This document shows positions 1-5,031 of a DNA stretch of 5,058 nucleotides, in pieces. Every line of letters starts with the position of its first letter. The stretch's first letter is position 1. Made by a program: the position numbers and the translations under genes. Under the pieces are notes generated by a model. It saw nothing but the letters and a program-made list of their open reading frames with translations. It did no database searches and was not told where the DNA came from. This DNA is from Yoonia sp. (GTDB lineage Bacteria > Pseudomonadota > Alphaproteobacteria > Rhodobacterales > Rhodobacteraceae): positions 1 to 5,058 of the forward strand of contig JAHDGO010000181.1 of the NCBI GenBank assembly GCA_020627605.1, in the 5' to 3' direction.

Positions 1-135
1 CGGCGGGTAATTGTGCTGCTTGAGGACCTGTTCCAGCACGCCATCCAGACGCGCCACCCGGCCACGGATGTCGGACGCGTCAAGTTGGAATGGCAGGACG
101 GTATCGTCCCAGGCGATTTGGGTGCCGAGGGTCAT
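1..135 (-). CDS. hslO: Hsp33 family redox-regulated molecular chaperone, N-terminal part (gene runs off the left edge)
   Basis: Reading leftwards from ATG at 135-133 gives 45 residues beginning MTLGTQIAWDDTVLPFQLD and continuing through SDIRGRVARLDGVLEQVLKQ to HNYPP. This matches the N-terminus of Hsp33 (HslO) as I know it from Rhodobacterales, including the conserved DIRGRVARL stretch. Hsp33 is a cytoplasmic holdase chaperone. Reduced, zinc-bound protein is inactive, and oxidation of a C-terminal cysteine cluster (CxC...CxxC) together with unfolding activates it. That cluster lies outside the window, so redox function cannot be checked here. The full protein is normally about 290-330 residues, so only roughly one seventh is visible. 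An AGGAAAG ribosome binding site just upstream supports the start. The gene is divergent from the NUDIX gene to its right. Confidence 0.88.
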   Translation of the reverse strand, partial: MTLGTQIAWDDTVLPFQLDASDIRGRVARLDGVLEQVLKQHNYPP

Positions 136-138
136 GGT

Positions 139-145
139 CTTTCCT
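139..145 (-). promoter_or_regulatory. Ribosome binding site of hslO
   Basis: The minus strand reads AGGAAAG here. The AGGA core sits 6 nt before the ATG at 135, which fixes that ATG as the start. Confidence 0.65.
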
Positions 146-166
146 AACAGGTTTCAGGATGGCATA

Positions 167-186
167 CCGCGCCTATATAGGCGGGG
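167..186. promoter_or_regulatory. Palindrome in the hslO / NUDIX divergent intergenic region, possible promoter or operator
   Basis: The 12-bp perfect palindrome GCCTATATAGGC lies at 171-182. It extends to 167-186 with only one mismatched pair (169/184). Its centre, TATATA, resembles a -10 element in both directions. On the minus strand, TTGGAC (201-196) lies 16 bp upstream of TATATA (179-174), giving a plausible hslO promoter with a leader of about 30 nt. No comparable -35 is evident for the NUDIX direction. What is seen is the symmetry and the TATATA core; promoter or operator function is inferred. Confidence 0.4.
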
Positions 187-200
187 CAACCGCAGGTCCA

Positions 201-206
201 AGAGGG
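201..206 (+). promoter_or_regulatory. Ribosome binding site deciding the NUDIX start
   Basis: AGAGGG lies 6 nt upstream of ATG 213. It is the reason for preferring this start to the more upstream in-frame ATGs, one of which would overlap hslO. Confidence 0.6.
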
Positions 207-212
207 CAAGCT

Positions 213-650
213 ATGATCAGACGGTATGGCCAACCGCCACAAAGCGGGCAGCACTACACACGGCGGCCCGGCGTCTATGCCATCCTGCCGCGCGCCGGAC
301 AGCTGCTTTTGACCTATCAGGGTGATCCGCATTTCGAAATTCAACTGCCCGGCGGCGGCATCGACCCTGGTGAACACCCGCTGACCGCCTTGCACCGCGA
401 GGTATTTGAGGAAACCGGCTGGCGCATCGCGGCACCGCGCCGGTTGGGGGCCTTTCGCCGGTTCACCTATATGCCCGAATACGACCTCTGGGCGGAAAAG
501 TTGTGCCACATCTATCTGGCGCGCCCCGTGCGGCCCCATGGCCCCCCGACAGAGCCGGGCCACATCCCGCTGTGGCTGTCACCGCAGGATGCGGCGGCAG
601 AGCTTTACAATGCTGGCGACGCGGATTTCGTCGCAAAGACGCTGCTATAA
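213..650 (+). CDS. NUDIX family hydrolase
   Basis: The predicted protein has 145 residues, a usual size for a single-domain NUDIX hydrolase. The complete NUDIX box is visible at residues 48-70: G48-x5-E54-x7-R62-E63-V-F-E66-E67-x-G69-W70, fitting GX5EX7REUXEEXGU. The two Glu of the REUXEE part bind the catalytic Mg2+. The family cleaves nucleoside diphosphates linked to another moiety (NUDIX substrates such as NDP-sugars, dinucleoside polyphosphates, ADP-ribose or damaged dNTPs). The substrate cannot be told from this sequence. It is probably cytoplasmic, since there is no signal peptide or membrane segment. The start at 213 is chosen because AGAGGG precedes it and because longer in-frame starts would run back into hslO. 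The gene is divergent from hslO and ends 4 bp from the stop of the convergent membrane protein gene. Confidence 0.9.
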   Translation: MIRRYGQPPQSGQHYTRRPGVYAILPRAGQLLLTYQGDPHFEIQLPGGGIDPGEHPLTALHREVFEETGWRIAAPRRLGAFRRFTYMPEYDLWAEKLCHIYLARPVRPHGPPTEPGHIPLWLSPQDAAAELYNAGDADFVAKTLL

Positions 651-654
651 GCGG

Positions 655-1449
655 TCAGCCGATCAACGGGCGCTTTTCGATCAGGTGGCCATAAAGCGTG
701 GTCAGGATGCTGACACCCAGCATCAAGGTGACCCACTGCACCGCGATCTCGGCCAATGCGCCCACCAATGGCGACACGGCATATAGCGCGTCGGACAAAA
801 CACCGCCCACACCGGTCAAGACCATCAGCAGCACCGCCACACCAAAGATCGTGCCGCGCATGGCACCTGACGCGGCCCAGGCATCTGCCATGCGAATGGG
901 GTGACCAACGGCGACAGACGGCAGGGCAAGCGCGATGCGGAACCACACATAGGTCAGCACGGCACCGACGATGACAAAGACCAATAGTCCGGGGCCGATG
1001 ACGCTGACCGGGGTGTCAACACTGATGAAGGGCGAGGCTAGCAGGCCGACAATGAAGAAAAGCGGCACCGCAACCAGCATCATCAGCAAACTGTAAAGCA
1101 GGGTGCGCCCCACATAGGGCCAGATCGGGCGACCAGCCACGGCAGGCAACACGCCTGCATACTCCTCCAGCAGGATGAACCGGTGCCAGGACACGGCGAC
1201 CCACGCCATGACGAAAAGGGTGAACGGGATCAGCAACAGAACAACGAGAACAAAAATTCCACCTGCCCCCTGGGTCACCTGACCTTGGTCGGGCGCAAAT
1301 TCCGGGATGCCACCCATGCCGCCAGCGACCATGAACGCGGCGAGATACCCGAGGATCAGCAAAACATAAGGCCCGATCGATACGCGCAGCGCCTGACCGA
1401 AGTTGCCGAAAATCATGCGGAATGCGTGGCGGATAATCTGAAATGCCAT
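655..1449 (-). CDS. Uncharacterised six-helix inner-membrane protein
   Basis: The protein has 264 residues from the chosen start and begins MAFQIIRHAFRMIFGNFGQA. Six hydrophobic segments are visible by eye, at about 24-44, 64-86, 115-138, 149-170, 199-217 and 232-255. That makes it a polytopic inner-membrane protein without a cleavable signal peptide. A short loop after helix 2 reads WHRFILLEE (88-96), and a polar loop after helix 4 reads LPSVAVGHPIRMADAWAASG. Six helices with a 'bulky loop, P-x-R...AW' pattern recall YciC/UPF0259-like or glycerophosphodiester-phosphodiesterase membrane-domain proteins, but I cannot assign it to a family. No catalytic motif is recognisable. An in-frame ATG at 1491 would add 14 polar residues. 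I prefer 1449 because AAGGACC lies just upstream. The gene is divergent from argG and convergent with the NUDIX gene. Confidence 0.82.
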   Translation of the reverse strand: MAFQIIRHAFRMIFGNFGQALRVSIGPYVLLILGYLAAFMVAGGMGGIPEFAPDQGQVTQGAGGIFVLVVLLLIPFTLFVMAWVAVSWHRFILLEEYAGVLPAVAGRPIWPYVGRTLLYSLLMMLVAVPLFFIVGLLASPFISVDTPVSVIGPGLLVFVIVGAVLTYVWFRIALALPSVAVGHPIRMADAWAASGAMRGTIFGVAVLLMVLTGVGGVLSDALYAVSPLVGALAEIAVQWVTLMLGVSILTTLYGHLIEKRPLIG

Positions 1450-1455
1450 CGTTTT

Positions 1456-1462
1456 GGTCCTT
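1456..1462 (-). promoter_or_regulatory. Ribosome binding site deciding the membrane-protein start
   Basis: The minus strand reads AAGGACC. The AAGGA core lies 8 nt before ATG 1449, favouring this start over the in-frame ATG at 1491, which has no such site. Confidence 0.6.
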
Positions 1463-1481
1463 GTGGCCTCGTGTTTCGCCG

Positions 1482-1510
1482 CAGCATGCATTGCCCGCGC
1501 GCCCGGTCAA
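1482..1510 (-). promoter_or_regulatory. Candidate promoter of the membrane-protein gene
   Basis: TTGACC on the minus strand (1510-1505) matches the -35 consensus at five of six positions. ATGCTG (1487-1482) follows after 17 bp as a poor -10. Only the -35 is convincing. Confidence 0.25.
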
Positions 1511-1520
1511 CCGCCCATTC

Positions 1521-1549
1521 TTGCCCCGGCCCCTGAAAACCGCTATCGC
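1521..1549 (+). promoter_or_regulatory. Candidate promoter of argG
   Basis: TTGCCC (1521-1526) is followed after 17 bp by TATCGC (1544-1549), with CTATCG overlapping it. This is a weak match of the loose kind found in alphaproteobacteria. The argG leader would be about 30 nt. I see no Arg-box-like 18-bp palindrome in this interval. Confidence 0.3.
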
Positions 1550-1584
1550 GCCATTGCAAACACATTCACCAAAGGCAAACGCGC

Positions 1585-2799
1585 ATGACTGCCCCGAAAA
1601 AAGTTGTTCTGGCCTATTCCGGCGGCCTTGATACCTCGATCATCCTGAAATGGCTGCAGACCGAATACGGGTGCGAGGTTGTGACCTTCACTGCCGATCT
1701 GGGACAGGGCGAGGAACTGGAACCGGCGCGCAAAAAGGCCGAGATGATGGGCGCAAAGGCCATCTATATCGAGGACCTGCGCGAGGAATTCGTGCGCGAT
1801 TTCGTCTTCCCGATGTTCCGGGCCAATGCGCTCTATGAGGGTTTGTATCTGCTGGGTACATCCATCGCCCGGCCACTGATTTCCAAGCGTCTGGTCGAGA
1901 TTGCGGCGGCCGAAGGGGCTGATGCGATTTCTCATGGTGCCACCGGCAAGGGCAATGATCAGGTCAGGTTTGAACTGGCCGCCTATGCGCTGAACCCCGA
2001 GATCAAGGTCGTGGCCCCATGGCGGGAATGGGATCTGGGCAGCCGGACCAAGCTGATCGAGTTTGCGGAAAAGCATCAGATCCAGATCGCCAAGGACAAG
2101 CGGGGCGAGGCTCCGTTCAGCGTGGATGCCAATCTGTTGCACACCTCATCCGAGGGCAAGGTGCTGGAAGACCCCGCGCAGGAAGCACCCGATTATGTCT
2201 ACCAGCGCACGGTCGCCCCAGAAGATGCGCCTGACACCCCGGAAATGGTCGAAATTGAATTTGAGCGCGGCGATGCCGTGGCCATCAATGGTGAGCGGAT
2301 GTCGCCAGCCACCATCCTGACCAGACTGAATGAGCTGGGCGGCAAACATGGCGTCGGGCGGCTTGATCTCGTTGAAAACCGCTTTGTCGGCATGAAATCC
2401 CGCGGCATCTATGAGACCCCCGGCGGCACCGTCCTGCTGGAGGCACATCGCGGCATCGAACAGATCACGCTGGACAGCGGAGCAGGCCACCTCAAAGACA
2501 GCATCATGCCGCGTTATGCGGAACTGATCTACAACGGCTTCTGGTTCTCCCCAGAGCGAGAAATGCTGCAGGCGCTGATCGACAAGTCGCAGGAACATGT
2601 CAGCGGCACCGTGCGTCTGAAGCTTTACAAAGGCTCTGCCACAACGGTCGCCCGCTGGTCGGATCAGTCGCTCTATTCCGAGGCGCATGTGACGTTTGAG
2701 GAAGATATGGGTGCCTACGACCAGTCAGATGCACAAGGGTTCATCCAGTTGAACGCGCTGCGGCTGAAACTGCTGGCGGCGCGTAATCGGCGCAGATAG
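1585..2799 (+). CDS. argG: Argininosuccinate synthase
   Basis: The protein has 404 residues, full length for the family (about 400-445). It catalyses the ATP-dependent condensation of citrulline and aspartate to argininosuccinate, AMP and PPi, the penultimate step of arginine biosynthesis in the cytoplasm. The N-terminal ATP-binding PP-loop is intact: A10-YSGGLDTS-18. The second signature, [15 protein letters not shown], spans 116-130 and belongs to the substrate and nucleotide site. [12 protein letters not shown] (186-197) is also typical. The C-terminus ends in a basic tail, ARNRRR, consistent with the C-terminal oligomerisation helix of the family. The start fits [14 protein letters not shown], the usual spacing before the PP-loop. 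A modest AAAGG ribosome binding site sits at 1571-1575. The gene is divergent from the membrane protein and is followed after 2 bp by a GNAT gene, so the two probably share an mRNA. No other arginine gene lies in the window. Confidence 0.98.
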   Translation: MTAPKKVVLAYSGGLDTSIILKWLQTEYGCEVVTFTADLGQGEELEPARKKAEMMGAKAIYIEDLREEFVRDFVFPMFRANALYEGLYLLGTSIARPLISKRLVEIAAAEGADAISHGATGKGNDQVRFELAAYALNPEIKVVAPWREWDLGSRTKLIEFAEKHQIQIAKDKRGEAPFSVDANLLHTSSEGKVLEDPAQEAPDYVYQRTVAPEDAPDTPEMVEIEFERGDAVAINGERMSPATILTRLNELGGKHGVGRLDLVENRFVGMKSRGIYETPGGTVLLEAHRGIEQITLDSGAGHLKDSIMPRYAELIYNGFWFSPEREMLQALIDKSQEHVSGTVRLKLYKGSATTVARWSDQSLYSEAHVTFEEDMGAYDQSDAQGFIQLNALRLKLLAARNRRR

Positions 2800-2801
2800 C
2801 G

Positions 2802-3263
2802 ATGGCGACAACGCTACGCCCTGTCGCGATCCACGACATCGTGCCATTGCACAAGATCACGGTGCGCGATGATCAGGACGACTTTGTCGCTCCCAATGCA
2901 ATCACCATCGCGCAGGCCCGATTTGAAACCGGGGCCTATGATTTCTGCATCTGGGATGGTGAAAATCGCGTTGGCCTGTTGGCCCTGATCGACATGGCAG
3001 AGCATAAAGACATCACCGAGATTGACGACCCCAACGCCGTCTATGTCTGGCGTCTGCTGATCGGGCAGGATGTGCAGGGCGCGGGTCACGGCCAGGCTGC
3101 CATGGCCTTTGCCGAGGACTGGGGCCGCGAGCGCGGCCGCAGTATGGTGCAGGTGCAGGCGGTGCGCGAAAACGCTGCGGCTATCGGGTTCTACCAATCG
3201 CTGGGTTATGCGCTGACCGGGCGCGAGGCTGACGGCGAAGTGCAGCTGGAAAAGACGCTTTAA
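2802..3263 (+). CDS. GNAT family N-acetyltransferase, BltD (spermine/spermidine acetyltransferase)-like
   Basis: The protein has 153 residues, a single GNAT domain. The acetyl-CoA pyrophosphate loop is Q92-G-A-G95-H-G97 (Q/R-x-x-G-x-G), following the strand YVWRLLIG (81-88). The C-terminal core N124-AAAIGFYQSLGY ends in Tyr131, the usual GNAT general-acid position, and the last strand reads GEVQLEKTL. The N-terminal part, VRDDQDDFVAPN followed by a helix with AQARF, is the pattern I associate with BltD/PaiA-type polyamine acetyltransferases, so a polyamine or other small amine is the likely acceptor. The substrate is not proven. The ATG lies 2 bp after the argG stop with no evident ribosome binding site, so translation probably depends on termination-reinitiation from argG. 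The stop codon overlaps that of the convergent sulfotransferase-like gene. Confidence 0.88.
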   Translation: MATTLRPVAIHDIVPLHKITVRDDQDDFVAPNAITIAQARFETGAYDFCIWDGENRVGLLALIDMAEHKDITEIDDPNAVYVWRLLIGQDVQGAGHGQAAMAFAEDWGRERGRSMVQVQAVRENAAAIGFYQSLGYALTGREADGEVQLEKTL

Positions 3264-3266
3264 AGC
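3257..3266. other. Palindrome containing two overlapping convergent stop codons
   Basis: GCTTTAAAGC is a perfect 10-bp palindrome. It holds the TAA of the GNAT gene (3261-3263) and, on the other strand, the TAA of the sulfotransferase-like gene (3262-3260). Both proteins therefore end with CTT TAA (Leu-stop). No GC-rich hairpin with a U-tract follows on either strand, so it is not a recognisable intrinsic terminator. Confidence 0.6.
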
Positions 3267-3955
3267 TTCCGCGCTGCGAGCGCGTCATAGTATGGCAACG
3301 ATTGGTCCAGCAGAATTTGATGGCCCGCGACATCCGGCAACGCCCCCTCGGCCCCGGCGAACCCCGTACTCTGATGGACCGCGCCGTACCAATGCGCAGC
3401 CCAGACCCCGTCATCCCTACGTGCCCCGGCAGGCCAGCACAGCATGGCGGGATCAAAGTCTAACCCGATGTTTTCACACAGCTTGCGCAGCATCCCATCA
3501 GGATCGGCGCGGATGTCAGCGCTGTCGATGACGATCCCGCCAAGTTTTTCATAAAGCGCCAGCTGCTGTGGAAAGCCGATATCCTCCAGCGTCATTGCCG
3601 CACGTTTGGCCCCGTAGCTTGCGATCACGCGGGCGGGGTGGCGGATCAGATGGATGTTCACGCAATCCTGCGCCCAGTCCAGCGGGAACCCGTCCAGCAT
3701 GTGATGCGGCATATGCTTCATATAGAAGTGTTTCTTGCCATCAGGGACGGGCCCGGCACAGCGGCTGGCAACCTGTGCCGGGTCAGTTTCATGGGCGGCA
3801 AGGATGGCATCGCGCATCGGGTGATCAAGACCGGTTGCGTCAAGGTAGGGGGCGTAGAACGGCTCATCCCAGATCGCAAAATCGGGGCGGTTGCCAAAGG
3901 CGTACATCATCGCGGTCGACAGGTTCCGCGGGCCGGACCACATGGCGATTTTCAT
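3260..3955 (-). CDS. P-loop sulfotransferase-like protein (of the type fused to aminotransferase-like domains in plants)
   Basis: The protein has 231 residues and begins MKIAMWSGPRNLSTAMMYAF. SGPRNLSTAM (7-16) corresponds to the 5'-phosphosulfate-binding loop of sulfotransferase-fold proteins, and LIRHPARVIASY (103-114), with R105 and S113, to the 3'-phosphate-binding motif. WDEPFYAPYL (29-38) and DDGVWAAHWYGAVHQSTGF (181-199) are hallmarks of a distinct subfamily. From memory these recur in the N-terminal domain of plant branched-chain-amino-acid aminotransferase-like proteins. PAPS-dependent sulfotransfer is possible but not established for this subfamily, and the acceptor is unknown. No signal peptide or membrane span is visible, so it is probably cytoplasmic. 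It lies 52 bp downstream of the aminotransferase-like gene on the same strand. No strong ribosome binding site precedes the ATG (only GGGA, 9 nt upstream). Its 3' end overlaps the convergent GNAT gene by 4 bp. Confidence 0.85.
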   Translation of the reverse strand: MKIAMWSGPRNLSTAMMYAFGNRPDFAIWDEPFYAPYLDATGLDHPMRDAILAAHETDPAQVASRCAGPVPDGKKHFYMKHMPHHMLDGFPLDWAQDCVNIHLIRHPARVIASYGAKRAAMTLEDIGFPQQLALYEKLGGIVIDSADIRADPDGMLRKLCENIGLDFDPAMLCWPAGARRDDGVWAAHWYGAVHQSTGFAGAEGALPDVAGHQILLDQSLPYYDALAARKL

Positions 3956-3960
3956 GCGGC

Positions 3961-4000
3961 AATATCCCGTACAGATGATGTACAGAACCTGTCCGTACAG
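3961..4000 (-). promoter_or_regulatory. CTGTAC triple repeat in the gap before the sulfotransferase-like gene, candidate operator/promoter
   Basis: The minus strand carries CTGTAC three times, at 4000-3995, 3985-3980 and 3974-3969, within the 52-bp gap. Because GTAC is self-complementary, the copies also form inverted pairs: TGTAC-N11-GTACA at 3979-3999 and GTACA-N5-TGTAC at 3969-3983. CTGTccgtACAG adds a further short palindrome at 3989-4000. GATATT (3966-3961 on the minus strand) is a possible -10 that would place the transcript start at or next to the ATG at 3955. The repeats are seen directly; the role as an operator (dimeric regulator, possibly TetR-like) is inferred. Confidence 0.45.
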
Positions 4001-4007
4001 TCGTATG

Positions 4008-4907
4008 TCACGACCGTGCCACCAGATCGCGATAAAGGCCGCGCAGACGGGCTGTCACCGGCCCCAAATCCCCCGTCCCGATCTGCCGCCCGTCTATGTG
4101 GCTGACGGGGGTCTGCGCCCCGAAGGTGCCGGTCAGAAACGCCTCATCCGCGTCATAGGTATCGACCAGTGAATAGTTCCGCTCGGCCACGGGGATATCG
4201 TTGTCGCGGCACAGGTCGATGACCTTTTGGCGGGTGATCCCGTTCATGCAGTAATCCCCGGTCGAGGTCCAGACGGCCCCCTTGCGCACAATGAAAAAGT
4301 TGCAGGCGTTGGTCGTGTTCACGAATCCATGCACATCAAGCATCAGCGCCTCATCCGCGCCAGCCTTTTGCGCAGCGATACAGGCGAGGATGCAGTTCAG
4401 TTTGGAATGGCTGTTCAGCTTCGGGTCCTGCGTCATCGGCAACCCGCGCTGGTGCGGCACTGTCGCCAGCGTGATGGGGCGCGGGATCGACGGTTTGGAA
4501 TGTTCCATGATGATCACGAAGGTCGGCCCGGATTGCGACAGTGACGTGTGCTGGAACGGGCGCACCTTGACCCCCCGCGTCACCATCAGCCGTGCATGGG
4601 CGTCCGTCGTCATGCCATTGGCGGCCTGGGTCTGGTCAAGTGCGGCAATCACGCCGACCCGGTCCATCCCGATATCAAGGTCGATCGCCTTGGCGGCCTG
4701 AAACAGCCGGTCAATGTGTTCATCCCGAAACGCCCACTTGCCATCATACAGGCGCAGGCCCTCCCAGACCCCGTCACCCAGCATGAAGCCGCTGTCATAG
4801 ACGCTGACAACCGCCTCTGCCTTTGGCGCCATGCGCCCGTCGACATAGATCAGAATGTCGTTGTTGCGCGCATCTTCTGCGGCCTGATGGGTGGTGACGT
4901 CTGCCAT
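4008..4907 (-). CDS. Aminotransferase class IV (BCAT / D-amino-acid aminotransferase fold)-like protein with altered PLP-site residues
   Basis: The protein has 299 residues, close to the class IV norm. Fold-type IV landmarks are clear: GFMLGDGVWEGLRLYDG (40-56), EHIDRLFQAA (63-72) with R67 at the PLP-phosphate Arg position, ADEALMLDVHGFV (184-196), NGITRQKVIDL (222-232) and TGTFGAQTPV (259-268). Anchoring on ADEAL, the canonical Schiff-base Lys of D-AAT and PabC (19 residues before it) falls on N165, and that of IlvE (20 before) on L164. The nearest lysines are K163 and K169. The Glu that binds the PLP ring nitrogen (E in 'SEG/TEG') falls on T198. The family interconverts amino and keto acids or cleaves aminodeoxychorismate; the actual reaction here is uncertain. 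The start at 4907 is supported by GGAGGA just upstream. An in-frame ATG at 5015 would add 36 residues reading through the presumed promoter. The gene is probably co-transcribed with the sulfotransferase-like gene 52 bp downstream. Confidence 0.88.
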   Translation of the reverse strand: MADVTTHQAAEDARNNDILIYVDGRMAPKAEAVVSVYDSGFMLGDGVWEGLRLYDGKWAFRDEHIDRLFQAAKAIDLDIGMDRVGVIAALDQTQAANGMTTDAHARLMVTRGVKVRPFQHTSLSQSGPTFVIIMEHSKPSIPRPITLATVPHQRGLPMTQDPKLNSHSKLNCILACIAAQKAGADEALMLDVHGFVNTTNACNFFIVRKGAVWTSTGDYCMNGITRQKVIDLCRDNDIPVAERNYSLVDTYDADEAFLTGTFGAQTPVSHIDGRQIGTGDLGPVTARLRGLYRDLVARS

Positions 4908-4911
4908 GGGG

Positions 4912-4917
4912 TCCTCC
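4912..4917 (-). promoter_or_regulatory. Strong ribosome binding site deciding the aminotransferase-like start
   Basis: The minus strand reads GGAGGA, 4 nt before ATG 4907. It argues against the in-frame upstream ATG at 5015. Confidence 0.7.
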
Positions 4918-4926
4918 GTTGCGGAA

Positions 4927-4955
4927 ACGCTAGGGGCATTCTCGCGGGCGGTAAA
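4927..4955 (-). promoter_or_regulatory. Candidate promoter of the aminotransferase-like gene
   Basis: TTTACC (4955-4950, minus strand) is followed after 17 bp by TAGCGT (4932-4927). Matches to consensus are four and three of six. The -35 lies inside the inner inverted repeat described separately, so binding there could affect initiation. Confidence 0.25.
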
Positions 4956-4980
4956 GACCGCGTGATCTGCACCGAGAATG
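4937..4980. repeat. Nested inverted repeats in the divergent intergenic region
   Basis: The outer arms CATTCTCG (4937-4944) and CGAGAATG (4973-4980) are perfect 8-bp inverted copies. Between them lies a second inverted repeat, GCGGT-aaag-ACCGC (4948-4961). The two are not concentric (centres 4958.5 and 4954.5). They could be protein-binding sites or, if transcribed, a stem with an internal hairpin. There is no T-tract, so they are not a typical terminator. Confidence 0.5.
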
Positions 4981-5017
4981 ATTGCCTTGAGGGGTCTGCT
5001 TGCGGATAGCTGCACCC

Positions 5018-5024
5018 AAAGGAG
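5018..5024 (+). promoter_or_regulatory. Ribosome binding site of the gene entering at the right edge
   Basis: AAAGGAG lies 7 nt before ATG 5032, near-ideal sequence and spacing. Confidence 0.6.
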
Positions 5025-5031
5025 ATTGCCG

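Noticed and set aside
90..212. 41-residue N-terminal extension of the NUDIX protein from the in-frame ATG at 90
   Set aside because: It would overlap hslO, reads through the divergent promoter and palindrome, and has no NUDIX-family counterpart that I know. ATG 213 has a proper ribosome binding site.
629..659. Short inverted repeats near the NUDIX / membrane-protein convergent ends (CGTC-GCAAA-GACG at 629-641; GCTG...CAGC at 641-659)
   Set aside because: Stems of four base pairs and no T-tract; too weak to call a terminator.
2146..2688. Leftward open frame of 180 codons opposite argG
   Set aside because: It is a shadow frame of a high-GC coding region; the opposite strand encodes unmistakable argininosuccinate synthase.
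3989..4000. CTGTCCGTACAG as a LuxR-type lux box
   Set aside because: Lux boxes have CTG-N10-CAG; here the spacing is CTG-N6-CAG, and no luxI/luxR gene is present in the window.
3989..4011. GTGACA (4011-4006, minus strand) as the -35 of a sulfotransferase-gene promoter
   Set aside because: Five of six -35 bases match, but no acceptable -10 occurs at 16-19 bp spacing.
3638..4105. Rightward open frame of 155 codons opposite the sulfotransferase-like gene
   Set aside because: It is antisense to a gene with clear family motifs, shows no recognisable domain, and crosses the intergenic gap.
4908..5015. 36-residue N-terminal extension of the aminotransferase-like protein (in-frame ATG at 5015)
   Set aside because: GGAGGA lies directly before ATG 4907, and the extension covers the intergenic inverted repeats and the likely promoter.
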